The notes under the pieces were generated by a model. That model was not told the DNA's origin. It did no database searches and saw only the letters and a program-made list of their open reading frames with translations. A stretch of 6,617 nucleotides of DNA from an uncultured Limosilactobacillus sp. (GTDB lineage Bacteria > Bacillota > Bacilli > Lactobacillales > Lactobacillaceae), in assembly GCA_944326735.1 (NCBI GenBank), contig CALVFC010000084.1:1-6617 (forward strand). Reading direction: 5' to 3'. Positions 1 to 5,786 of this stretch are shown one piece after another (positions within the stretch are counted from its first letter, which is position 1; every line of letters begins with the position of its first letter). The position numbers and the translations under genes are program-made.

Positions 1-576
1 ATCATTGTGGTCCAATGGATATTCATTATCATTGACGGCCATCTCACGAACGTTATCAGCCAGTGGTTCAAAGTGGAACTGCAAGCCAATGACGTTGTCA
101 CCAAGTAAGAATCCCTGGTTCTTAACTAAATCACTGGAGAACAGCAATTGCGCACCGTCAGGGATTTGGAACATTTCCTCATGCCAGTGCAAAGCAGTCA
201 ACTTTTCCGGGATCCCTGGGATCGTTTCCGTTTGTCGGTAAACCGGGGCCCAACCAACTTCCTTATGGGGAGCCTTCGTAACCGGGTTACCAAGGGTCAT
301 TGAAATTTGTTGTGCACCATAGCATGCCCCAAACATTGGTTTATGCTGGTCCAGTAATTGCTTAATTAATACCCGTTCTTGCTTGATCCATGGCAGGTCA
401 TCGTTGGGACTCATTGGTCCGCCTAAAATGATCAGCATGTCCGTCTCGTCAGCCGTTGGCAAGTTACCAAACTGATATGGATGATAAATGTACATCTCAT
501 GACCACGGTCTTGTGACCAAGTTTGAATCGCTCCAGGTCCTTCATTCGGCGTGTGCTGCAAAACATTGATTCTCAT
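1..576 (-). CDS. Class I glutamine amidotransferase (GMP synthase-like GATase domain), partial, C-terminus outside window
   Basis: This is the first 192 codons of a type 1 glutamine amidotransferase, an enzyme class that hydrolyses glutamine to release ammonia for transfer to an acceptor. The triad is visible: nucleophile Cys85 in the elbow FGACYGAQQ (residues 82-90), and His168 and Glu170 in LQFHFEP (165-171). The oxyanion-loop-like motif LGGPMSPND is at 51-59, and ALHWHEE (128-134) is also typical of the GMP synthase-like (COG0518/GuaA N-terminal-like) group. No synthetase domain precedes it, so it is a stand-alone GATase whose acceptor cannot be read from sequence. The ATG at 576-574 follows an AAAGGA ribosome site with about 6 nt spacing. 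Family members are usually about 230-240 residues, so roughly 40-50 residues lie beyond the left edge. It is divergent from the glycosylase gene at 743. The family call is firm and the substrate is unknown. Confidence 0.9.
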   Translation of the reverse strand, partial: MRINVLQHTPNEGPGAIQTWSQDRGHEMYIYHPYQFGNLPTADETDMLIILGGPMSPNDDLPWIKQERVLIKQLLDQHKPMFGACYGAQQISMTLGNPVTKAPHKEVGWAPVYRQTETIPGIPEKLTALHWHEEMFQIPDGAQLLFSSDLVKNQGFLLGDNVIGLQFHFEPLADNVREMAVNDNEYPLDHND

Positions 577-609
577 TAGATATCCTTTCTATCTACGGCA
601 ATGTTGTGC

Positions 610-632
610 TAGGTATCGCCTGCAAGTACCTA
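610..632. repeat. Short inverted repeat in the amidotransferase leader (possible operator or RNA hairpin)
   Basis: TAGGTA at 610-615 is matched by its reverse complement TACCTA at 627-632, with an 11-nt centre. It sits just downstream of the predicted amidotransferase transcription start, where a repressor could bind or a small hairpin could form in the leader. The 6-bp arms are short enough to arise by chance. No run of T follows it on the minus strand, so it is not a terminator. Confidence 0.3.
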
Positions 633-642
633 AGATGCCATT

Positions 643-669
643 ATTGTAGCACAGCAATTCAGTGATCAA
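643..669 (-). promoter_or_regulatory. Candidate promoter of the glutamine amidotransferase gene
   Basis: Read on the minus strand, a good -10 box TACAAT lies at 648-643. A TTGATC box lies at 669-664, giving a short 15-bp spacer; the alternative TTTTGA at 671-666 gives 17 bp but matches the consensus less well. The predicted start point near 636 leaves a leader of about 60 nt before the ATG at 576. This is inferred from consensus matching only. Confidence 0.45.
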
Positions 670-675
670 AAGGCT

Positions 676-709
676 TTGACTAACGACTAGCAAGATCAAC
701 CGGTATAAT
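676..709 (+). promoter_or_regulatory. Candidate promoter of the DNA glycosylase gene
   Basis: A perfect -10 hexamer TATAAT lies at 704-709. The only good -35-like box, TTGACT at 676-681, is 22 bp upstream, longer than the usual 16-18 bp, so the -35 assignment is doubtful. The predicted leader is about 25-30 nt and contains the ribosome site AGAGGTGG at 731-738. Confidence 0.5.
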
Positions 710-742
710 TGTAAGCAGGAATTCAATCAAAGAGGTGGCAAT

Positions 743-1387
743 ATGGAACTGAGTGTCTGGGAACTATATCAAAAGATGGTTAAAAACATGGGGATTGTTG
801 GTCAATGGCCACACGAAAACCGGACGGAAATTTTAATTGGCGCGATCCTGGTGCAAAACACGAACTGGCAAAACGTCGATTACGCATTGGATAACCTGCG
901 TCCCCTGACCCACTTTGACCCCCATAAGTTGGCCGCCATTGACGAAGATCGTTTGCAAGAGCTGATCCGGCCAGCGGGCTTTTACCGCAACAAGAGCAAG
1001 GCCATCATTGCCGTCTTGCACTGGCTGGCACCATTCGATTACGACTACGACAAGGTAGCGGCCCACTACGGCGACCAACTGCGTAAACAGTTATTGGCTC
1101 AGCGTGGCATTGGTCAGGAAACCGCGGACGTGCTGCTGACCTTCATCTTTGGCGTACCACAGATGATTTCTGATAATTATGCCCGGCGCCTCTTCACTAA
1201 GCTGGGCGTGCCGAACTTGCATAAGTACAAGGACCTGGCCAAGGTGTGTCACTTGGACAACCACTTCACGGTCGAAGACGCCCAGATCTTCCATGGCCTG
1301 ATCCTGGAATTTAGTAAAAAGTACCTGCGGCGGAACAGTGAACGCTTTGCGGAAAGCTTCTTAGCTGACGACCACATTATGTTATGA
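743..1387 (+). CDS. HhH-GPD base-excision DNA glycosylase, MagIII-like (endonuclease III superfamily)
   Basis: This 214-residue protein belongs to the helix-hairpin-helix GPD superfamily, whose members flip damaged bases out of DNA and cleave the glycosidic bond. The hairpin is RGIGQETADVLL (121-132), and the catalytic Asp is Asp144 in the segment aligned to VDTH of E. coli Nth. The position of the Nth lyase Lys120 is Glu126 here, so a bifunctional AP-lyase activity is not expected. The C-terminal Fe-S cysteine cluster is absent: the only Cys is at 169. GAILVQNTNW (33-42), IRPAGFYRNKSK (75-86) and FHGLILEFSK (183-192) resemble Helicobacter pylori MagIII, a 3-methyladenine DNA glycosylase, more than Nth. 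The ATG at 743 has an AGGTGG ribosome site 4 nt upstream. It is monocistronic, with its own promoter and terminator. Databases may label it endonuclease III. The superfamily is certain; the MagIII-like alkylbase specificity is inferred. Confidence 0.88.
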   Translation: MELSVWELYQKMVKNMGIVGQWPHENRTEILIGAILVQNTNWQNVDYALDNLRPLTHFDPHKLAAIDEDRLQELIRPAGFYRNKSKAIIAVLHWLAPFDYDYDKVAAHYGDQLRKQLLAQRGIGQETADVLLTFIFGVPQMISDNYARRLFTKLGVPNLHKYKDLAKVCHLDNHFTVEDAQIFHGLILEFSKKYLRRNSERFAESFLADDHIML

Positions 1388-1395
1388 CAATAATT

Positions 1396-1430
1396 AACCC
1401 CCTGAGTGCAACGCTCAGGGGGTTCGTTTT
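1396..1430. terminator. Rho-independent terminator between convergent genes, strongest for the glycosylase
   Basis: An 11-bp perfect stem pairs AACCCCCTGAG (1396-1406) with CTCAGGGGGTT (1414-1424) around a 7-nt loop, followed on the plus strand by CGTTTT. It starts 8 nt after the glycosylase stop codon. On the minus strand the hairpin is followed by the T-rich TTAATTATTG, so it may also end transcription of the ATPase locus, whose original stop codon is at 1431-1429. Confidence 0.9.
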
Positions 1431-1659
1431 ATTTAGCATGTTTACCTTGCGAACGACGGTGGCGGCGCCGATGTGACAGGTTACCGAACCAGTTGAATAA
1501 CCAGCGGAAGTTAATCAGAACGGCTTCGGCAGCTAAGAGGAAGACGATGCCGAGGATTAAAACGAGGGGCGACGGGTTGGTGAAGCGGAACAGGTCGCCC
1601 ATCATGGTCACGGCAACGATAAAACCGAGGGCGGAGATCACAATGATGACCCCGCGCAG
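1429..1659 (-). pseudogene. Detached C-terminus of the P-type ATPase (TM9-TM10), downstream of an in-frame TAG
   Basis: These 76 codons plus TAA continue the ATPase reading frame immediately after the TAG at 1662-1660. They encode two hydrophobic segments, LRGVIIVISALGFIVAV and a second helix of about 22 residues around LVLILGIVFLLAAEAVLI, followed by a basic tail (HRRRHRRSQGKHAK). This is what the end of a ten-helix P-type ATPase looks like, so the segment is best read as the original C-terminus cut off by a nonsense codon. No further stop or frameshift is present. A GTG at 1641 could start a 70-residue peptide, but no convincing ribosome site precedes it, so independent expression is unlikely. 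If the TAG is read through or is a sequence error, the intact protein would be 785 residues (3786-1429). Confidence 0.8.
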
Positions 1660-3786
1660 CTAAGTCAGCGGGCGGGACAAGTAAACCAGCATGGCAATGC
1701 CGACGAAGGCCATGACCAGGGCTGACACGGTCGAAATGTCATTATTATTAATAGAGAAGACATCCCCAATCGTCATCAACAAGCCAATTGCGAACACATC
1801 CACTAGTGCTGCCGGTAGGGCATTCAACATCACTGTCCGGATGAAGTGACCATGGATCCGCGTATGGTCCGGTTCAAAGGTCAAAAGATATCCCGGAATC
1901 CCGATCATGAAGGCTGAAATTAACGAGACCTGCGCACTCTTTAACGGGTAAGACAAGGCCGCAAAGATAGTAATGAGGGCCATCAGGAAGGAGAAGATGT
2001 TCTTGATCAGGAACAGGCTGGCTGACCGTTGAATGTTATTAACGGTTTGCCGTCCTTCATCCACGATACGGGGCATCATTGAGAAGTCCGAATCAAGGAG
2101 AACAATCGAGGCCGCGTTCATGGCGGCAGAAGCACCGGTAGCCATGGCGATTGAACAATCGGCGGTCTTCAGAGCCAAAATATCATTGACCCCATCCCCC
2201 GTCATGGCAACGGTGTGCCCCTGCTTTTGCAAGGCTTTAACGAGGGCCTGCTTCTTATCCGGCGTGACCCGCCCAAAGATCGTGTAACGGTCAGCGGCCT
2301 GTTGAATCTCTTGCGCTGTCTTCAGTTTCCGGGCATCGACGTAATCAGCAGCCCCGTCAATATTGGCTTGCTGAGCCACCGCACTGACGGTCACCGGGTT
2401 ATCACCAGAGATGACTTTAATGGCCACGTCTTGCTGGGCGAAGTACTGGAAAGTGGCAGGGGCATTCTGCCGGACCGGGTTTTCGAGGACAATCAAGCCC
2501 AGTAATTGGATCGGCTTCGGCAGTTGGGCCCCGTTGGCCTGGTCGGTTTTACCAAAGGCCAGCACCCGTTGACCCTTGCCCGCATACTGTTGAATCTGCT
2601 TGGCATACTGGTCAAAGTTCTCCTTCAACAGGTTTTCCGGCGCCCCAACTGCGTATACCCCATCTGGATAAACCAGGGCACTATACTTATTCGCTGATTC
2701 GAACGGAATTAAGCGGGTAGCGGGATTAAGATTGGCTGGTTTATCAAAATACGCTTGCAGGGCCGCCATCGTCGCGTTGTCTGGGGAAAGCTGGTAGACC
2801 TGCTGGGCAATCAAGTTGTTTAATTGGTCCGCGGGAACCGTGCTGGTGGGAATAACGGTGGTCACTTGCATGTCCGGTTCCGTAATTGTCCCGGTCTTAT
2901 CAATGCAGAGGGTATCCACCCGCGAAAGCTGCTCAATGCTGTGCATATCGTGGATCATGACCCGCCGGTGAGCCAAACGAACAGCCGAAGTGGCTAATGC
3001 TACCGTCACCAACAGGTAGAGGCCTTCGGGGATCATCCCGATGACCGCGGCAACCATTTCACTTATGGCTAGCGAAAAGGACTGGTGGTTGACGGTCATT
3101 GAACGGTAAACCATCGCGATCCCCAGCGGCACAATCAGGACCCCAATCCAGTTGACAATCCGGTTGATCGCCCGGACCATTTCACCCTGGTCATCACGGT
3201 CGGTTTGCTTAGCTTTGGCCACCAACTGGGCGGAATAGGTTTGGTCGCCAACCTTGGTAACCTTGATAAGGCCATCCCCCGCAATCACGTATGAACCAGA
3301 ATACAGGGTGTCGCCGTGACGCTTGGTAATTTCATCGGCCTCCCCCGTTAAAATTGATTCATCAGTCGTCAGCTGACCATCCACCAACTCACCATCAACC
3401 GAGATCTGGTCGCCAGCATGCAAATAAACCAGGTCATCTCGGACAATCTGGTCAACCTTAATCTGCTGGTCGCGACCATCACGGCGGACAGTGACGGCAG
3501 GGACATTGACAATCGTCAGCTTACTGAGCGTTTTCTGTGACCGCCATTCCTGGAAGATTCCGATCACGGCGTTGGCAATCATCACCGGTAGGTATAGGAA
3601 ATCACTGACGGTGTAGCGGTTACCGATCAGAATCAAGACCGTGACCACCAGGAAGATCAGGTTAAAGTAAGTAAAAACATTTTCATGAACGATGGTCCGC
3701 ATCGTCTTTTGACCGGCCGTCGACTGGCGATTGACCTGGCCAGCTGCCGTCCGTTGGCGAACCTCGGCTGCACTTAATCCATCCAT
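1660..3786 (-). CDS. Cation-transporting P-type ATPase (HAD-IC, CtpE-like), truncated by an in-frame amber codon
   Basis: This is an ATP-driven membrane cation transporter of 708 residues as encoded. In order it has TM1-TM2 (about 37-55 and 62-78), an actuator domain with TGEA (147-150), TM3-TM4 with PEGL (253-256), the phosphorylation motif DKTGT with the acceptor Asp296, a nucleotide domain with FESANKYSA (362-370), hinge motifs SGDNP (460-464) and TGDGVND (529-535), then TM5-TM8 from about 590 to 704. The sequence around PEGLYLL and IEQLSRVDTLCIDKTGT resembles the CtpE group, for which Ca2+ transport has been reported in mycobacteria; the ion here is unproven and Mg2+ or Mn2+ are alternatives. 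The reading frame stops at TAG 1662-1660 between TM8 and TM9, although the same frame continues for 76 codons. All catalytic motifs lie upstream of the stop, so partial activity is conceivable. The ATG at 3786 has AAGGAG 7 nt upstream; an upstream in-frame TTG at 3864 is rejected because a terminator lies inside that extension. Confidence 0.9.
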   Translation of the reverse strand: MDGLSAAEVRQRTAAGQVNRQSTAGQKTMRTIVHENVFTYFNLIFLVVTVLILIGNRYTVSDFLYLPVMIANAVIGIFQEWRSQKTLSKLTIVNVPAVTVRRDGRDQQIKVDQIVRDDLVYLHAGDQISVDGELVDGQLTTDESILTGEADEITKRHGDTLYSGSYVIAGDGLIKVTKVGDQTYSAQLVAKAKQTDRDDQGEMVRAINRIVNWIGVLIVPLGIAMVYRSMTVNHQSFSLAISEMVAAVIGMIPEGLYLLVTVALATSAVRLAHRRVMIHDMHSIEQLSRVDTLCIDKTGTITEPDMQVTTVIPTSTVPADQLNNLIAQQVYQLSPDNATMAALQAYFDKPANLNPATRLIPFESANKYSALVYPDGVYAVGAPENLLKENFDQYAKQIQQYAGKGQRVLAFGKTDQANGAQLPKPIQLLGLIVLENPVRQNAPATFQYFAQQDVAIKVISGDNPVTVSAVAQQANIDGAADYVDARKLKTAQEIQQAADRYTIFGRVTPDKKQALVKALQKQGHTVAMTGDGVNDILALKTADCSIAMATGASAAMNAASIVLLDSDFSMMPRIVDEGRQTVNNIQRSASLFLIKNIFSFLMALITIFAALSYPLKSAQVSLISAFMIGIPGYLLTFEPDHTRIHGHFIRTVMLNALPAALVDVFAIGLLMTIGDVFSINNNDISTVSALVMAFVGIAMLVYLSRPLT

Positions 3787-3817
3787 TGCACTTCTCCTTG
3801 TCTGATGATTTACCCCT

Positions 3818-3826
3818 ATTTTAGCA
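3818..3826 (-). promoter_or_regulatory. Extended -10 promoter of the P-type ATPase gene
   Basis: On the minus strand TGC-TAAAAT (3826-3818) forms an extended -10 element about 30 nt upstream of the ATG at 3786. A TTGACG at 3851-3846 overlaps the T-run of the preceding terminator but lies 22 bp upstream, too far for an ordinary -35. The ribosome site AAGGAG is at about 3798-3793. No metal riboswitch-like structure fits in this short leader. Confidence 0.5.
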
Positions 3827-3849
3827 TTTTGCGGTTCATGAGCGCCGTC

Positions 3850-3884
3850 AAAAAAGCCAGACAACGTTGCATGGGCTGTCTGGC
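3850..3884 (-). terminator. Rho-independent terminator ending the membrane protein-deacylase-GyrI operon
   Basis: On the minus strand GCCAGACA (3884-3877) pairs perfectly with TGTCTGGC (3863-3856) across a 13-nt loop and is followed directly by six T residues (3855-3850). It lies 7 nt after the stop of the micro-ORF and about 65 nt upstream of the ATPase ATG, so it separates the two minus-strand transcription units. Confidence 0.9.
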
Positions 3885-3891
3885 ATTGATG

Positions 3892-3945
3892 TTATTTAAT
3901 TTTACTGATAGCAATGACCTGCCATAACTGGTCGTACTTACTCAT
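3892..3945 (-). CDS. 17-residue micro-ORF, possible remnant of a small-protein gene
   Basis: Two bases after the TAA of the GyrI-like gene, an ATG opens a 17-codon frame, MSKYDQLWQVIAISKIK, ending in TAA at 3894-3892 just before the operon terminator. AAGAAGG, located in the last codons of the GyrI-like gene, gives a plausible ribosome site 7 nt upstream. The opening SKYDQLWQ.IA resembles the N-terminus of a family of small (about 60-70 residue) Firmicutes proteins that begin KYD.LW.YI, as I remember them, so this may be a truncated stump left after a deletion. Alternatively it is a genuine micropeptide or chance. Expression cannot be judged from sequence. Confidence 0.35.
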   Translation of the reverse strand: MSKYDQLWQVIAISKIK

Positions 3946-3947
3946 GA

Positions 3948-4580
3948 TTAGGCCTTCTTAACGGGAATTCGAATGACGGTTTTCAGGTTAGCCGGTTTGG
4001 TCCGCCGGGGGTCAGAAAGGTAAATCTCATGGTGGTGACGGTGGTCAGAATAGTCAAGTTGGTAGCCGGCCTTTTCCACGAAGTCGTACATTTTATCAAT
4101 CGTGGCCGGTTCGTCATCATACGGACCAATGTGCATTATTTGGACACACTCCCCTTCCGTGATGGGCAATAATTCGACCGGTGAAAAGTCGAGGTCCTTC
4201 TTCGCCGTTGCTTCCTTAACCGCCCACTTGAAAACTTCAAGGGTCACAAAATCAGGCATCTGAATCACGGAAATAAAGTGAAAAGTCTCCTTGTGGTCAT
4301 AGTCAACGCCCTTAACACCGGGTTGCCACCAAAAGCCCTCCAATGGCGGCACCACAATGTCAAAGTACTCGGCTGGTTGGTAATCACCCATCTTACTCAT
4401 CTTGATCGTGTAAGCCAGGCTATACAGCAGTTCAATGGCGTGGTGGTATTCGCCATCGGGCTGGTTCGGATCCCCACTCCCACGGACCGCCAGGTAGTTC
4501 ATTGTGGACACGTCAACTAATTGGGGTTTCTTGCCGGGACGATAAAACTGCTTTTGTGCTTTCTTAAAATCGTAAGTCAT
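3948..4580 (-). CDS. GyrI-like small-molecule-binding domain protein (COG4832-type)
   Basis: This is a 210-residue soluble protein of the GyrI-like/SOUL-fold ligand-binding superfamily, without a helix-turn-helix domain. Features typical of the stand-alone group (as in Listeria Lin2189) include STMNYLAVRGSGDPN (25-39), PPLEGFWW (78-85), FHFISVIQMPDFV (100-112), MHIGPYDDEPAT (149-160) and the terminal strand HEIYLSDPRR (184-193) with Glu185 in the ligand pocket position. Members bind hydrophobic or cationic drugs, and some have been reported to hydrolyse cyclopropane-containing DNA-alkylating natural products; whether this one does is unknown. The ATG at 4580 has AAAGGA 8-9 nt upstream, and that site lies in the 13-nt gap after the deacylase stop, so the two are probably translated from one mRNA. 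The family call is firm and the function is inferred. Confidence 0.88.
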   Translation of the reverse strand: MTYDFKKAQKQFYRPGKKPQLVDVSTMNYLAVRGSGDPNQPDGEYHHAIELLYSLAYTIKMSKMGDYQPAEYFDIVVPPLEGFWWQPGVKGVDYDHKETFHFISVIQMPDFVTLEVFKWAVKEATAKKDLDFSPVELLPITEGECVQIMHIGPYDDEPATIDKMYDFVEKAGYQLDYSDHRHHHEIYLSDPRRTKPANLKTVIRIPVKKA

Positions 4581-4593
4581 CGTATTTTTCCTT

Positions 4594-5073
4594 TCATAAA
4601 CGGGCCGTGAGCACTGGGTTGCCCCACCCCTTCAACAATCCCAACAAGTCGGCAATTGCCAGAATGACCGTCTGTTGATTGGTGTTGGGGTGGCAGCCGA
4701 TCTGGTCATGGTGTGCGAGAATATCTGCATCCAGAACGACGGTTACCTGGTGGTCATGGTCGTTGATCAAATTGAACGGTGAAACGGCACCGGAATATAT
4801 GCCCAGCCGTTCCTGAAGGTCGTCGTCCGAAGCAAACTGGAGCCGTGACCCGTGGACGATCTGTCGTAGCTGCTTCATGTCGAGGCGCTTATTTTCTTCA
4901 ATAATGACGAGGTAAAAGCCACCGTTATTTTTCAGGAACAGGTTCTTCGTACGGGCAAAATCGTAGCCCCGGACGTACTGGTCAGCCTCCGCCGCGGTGT
5001 AAACCGGTGGGTGGTTGATGATTTGATATTTGATGTTGACGTGGTCAAGCGCCGTGATGACGGGATTGGTCAT
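4594..5073 (-). CDS. Free-standing YbaK/ProX-type aminoacyl-tRNA editing deacylase (prolyl-tRNA synthetase-associated domain)
   Basis: This 159-residue protein has the YbaK/EbsC fold used to hydrolyse mischarged tRNA in trans, in this subgroup typically Ala-tRNA(Pro) made by prolyl-tRNA synthetase. The signature pieces are NHPPVYTAAEAD (20-31), the conserved Lys43-Asn44 in TKNLFLKN (42-49), ENKRLDMKQL (60-69), RLQFASDDDLQERLG (77-91), the SGAVSPFNLIN loop (94-104), VVLDADIL (112-119) and GCHPNTN (126-132). These match the ProX/PrdX (ProXp-ala) group rather than the Cys-tRNA(Pro) deacylase YbaK. It has full family length. The ATG at 5073 has an AAGGTG site upstream. It is the middle gene of a tightly packed minus-strand operon, 17 nt after the membrane protein gene and 13 nt before the GyrI-like gene. 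The exact mischarged substrate is inferred from the subgroup. Confidence 0.92.
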   Translation of the reverse strand: MTNPVITALDHVNIKYQIINHPPVYTAAEADQYVRGYDFARTKNLFLKNNGGFYLVIIEENKRLDMKQLRQIVHGSRLQFASDDDLQERLGIYSGAVSPFNLINDHDHQVTVVLDADILAHHDQIGCHPNTNQQTVILAIADLLGLLKGWGNPVLTARL

Positions 5074-5090
5074 GAGGTCACCTTCTTGTG

Positions 5091-5639
5091 TTACTTGTGG
5101 GAATGCTTCTTGCGGACGGCTTGGCGGATCTTCGGGTAGCGCATTAACAGGTAGCCGTCATAGGTAATACTGGTGGCCACGTTAAGGACCCAGATAATCC
5201 AGGTATTAGCAGTACTGAGGAAGACGAATGACGACATATCGCGCAATAGTTCCTTGAACAATTCGTGGGAGATGTCATCCCCACTCATTTCCGTACCGAG
5301 GAAGAGTTCGACAGCGATACTCATCACGAACACGAGGATCCAGCCCACCAGAAATGGCCAATTCCGCTTAGCTTTGATGATCGGCCGCTGGTATTCATCC
5401 ACTTCACCAGTATCTTTGATTTCGACCCGGGTAGCTTGGAAGAAGCCAATCATAATTCCCAGTAACAAGAGAATAATGGCCAAGCCCAGGGTCGTCCAGG
5501 AGCGTTCCTGGCTCAGGGTGATCACCATCATGATCAGCGAATATAGGGGTAAGATAATCATTTCTGTTCGGGTGACCCGTTCAAACTCGAAGGCCCCCTT
5601 GACGAACATATAAATTAAAAGAATTAGTAGGATTAACAT
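5091..5639 (-). CDS. Conserved-looking multi-pass membrane protein of unknown function
   Basis: I do not recognise this family with confidence. The 182-residue product has about five hydrophobic segments: residues 1-16, 27-42, 49-68, 95-115 and 136-158. A charged loop (about 70-94, RVEIKDTGEVDEYQRPIIKAKR) lies between the third and fourth, and the C-terminal tail is strongly basic (RKKHSHK). The IGFFQATRVEIKD segment followed by a polar loop and a tryptophan-led helix is faintly reminiscent of CcdC/DUF1453-type proteins, but this is only an impression. The start is uncertain: ATG 5639 is chosen because hydrophobic sequence begins at once and GGAAG lies 7 nt upstream. ATG 5684 would add 15 residues including two Cys, but overlaps the likely -10 box. 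It is the first gene of the operon with the deacylase and GyrI-like genes. Confidence 0.75.
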   Translation of the reverse strand: MLILLILLIYMFVKGAFEFERVTRTEMIILPLYSLIMMVITLSQERSWTTLGLAIILLLLGIMIGFFQATRVEIKDTGEVDEYQRPIIKAKRNWPFLVGWILVFVMSIAVELFLGTEMSGDDISHELFKELLRDMSSFVFLSTANTWIIWVLNVATSITYDGYLLMRYPKIRQAVRKKHSHK

Positions 5640-5682
5640 TTGACAACTTCCATGAATTGACAGGCAACGTATGCTAACCCCC

Positions 5683-5688
5683 ATTGTA
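5683..5688 (-). promoter_or_regulatory. Candidate -10 box for the membrane protein-deacylase-GyrI operon
   Basis: TACAAT on the minus strand (5688-5683) is the best -10 match upstream of the ATG at 5639 and would leave a leader of about 35-40 nt. No convincing -35 box lies 16-18 bp upstream, so the assignment is weak. If correct, it rules out the alternative start at 5684. Confidence 0.35.
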
Positions 5689-5750
5689 CTTCAAATATGG
5701 CGAAAAGGCTCCTGAATGTCGGACCATTAGCCGTTTTCAGTAAAAAGTTT

Positions 5751-5778
5751 TATAATAATTGAAATTTGAAAAAGGAGA
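5751..5778 (+). promoter_or_regulatory. -10 box and ribosome site of the penicillin V acylase-like gene
   Basis: A perfect TATAAT lies at 5751-5756 and a strong ribosome site AAAGGAGA at 5771-5778, 8 nt before the GTG start at 5787. The -35 region is poor (TTAGCC at 5727-5732 with an 18-bp spacer is the best match). The short leader leaves no room for a riboswitch. Confidence 0.55.
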
Positions 5779-5786
5779 TCTTCATC

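Noticed and set aside
5..241. Plus-strand open frame opposite the amidotransferase gene
   Set aside because: It lies entirely antisense to a gene with an intact catalytic triad and shows no family features; it is a shadow frame.
1429..1641. Independent 70-residue small membrane protein starting at GTG 1641
   Set aside because: It is in exactly the same frame as the ATPase, continues its helix pattern, and has no good ribosome site; it is the severed ATPase C-terminus.
3787..3864. 26-codon N-terminal extension of the P-type ATPase from a TTG at 3864
   Set aside because: The extension contains the promoter and begins inside the upstream terminator hairpin; ATG 3786 has a proper AAGGAG site at 7 nt.
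5173..5613. 146-codon plus-strand open frame opposite the membrane protein gene
   Set aside because: Antisense to the membrane protein gene, low-complexity composition, no ribosome site or recognisable domain.
5703..5737. Imperfect inverted repeat AAAAGGCT / AGCCGTTTT in the divergent intergenic region
   Set aside because: Only four GC-rich pairs plus an A/T flank with a bulge; no gene ends here, so it is not a terminator, and evidence for an operator is too weak.
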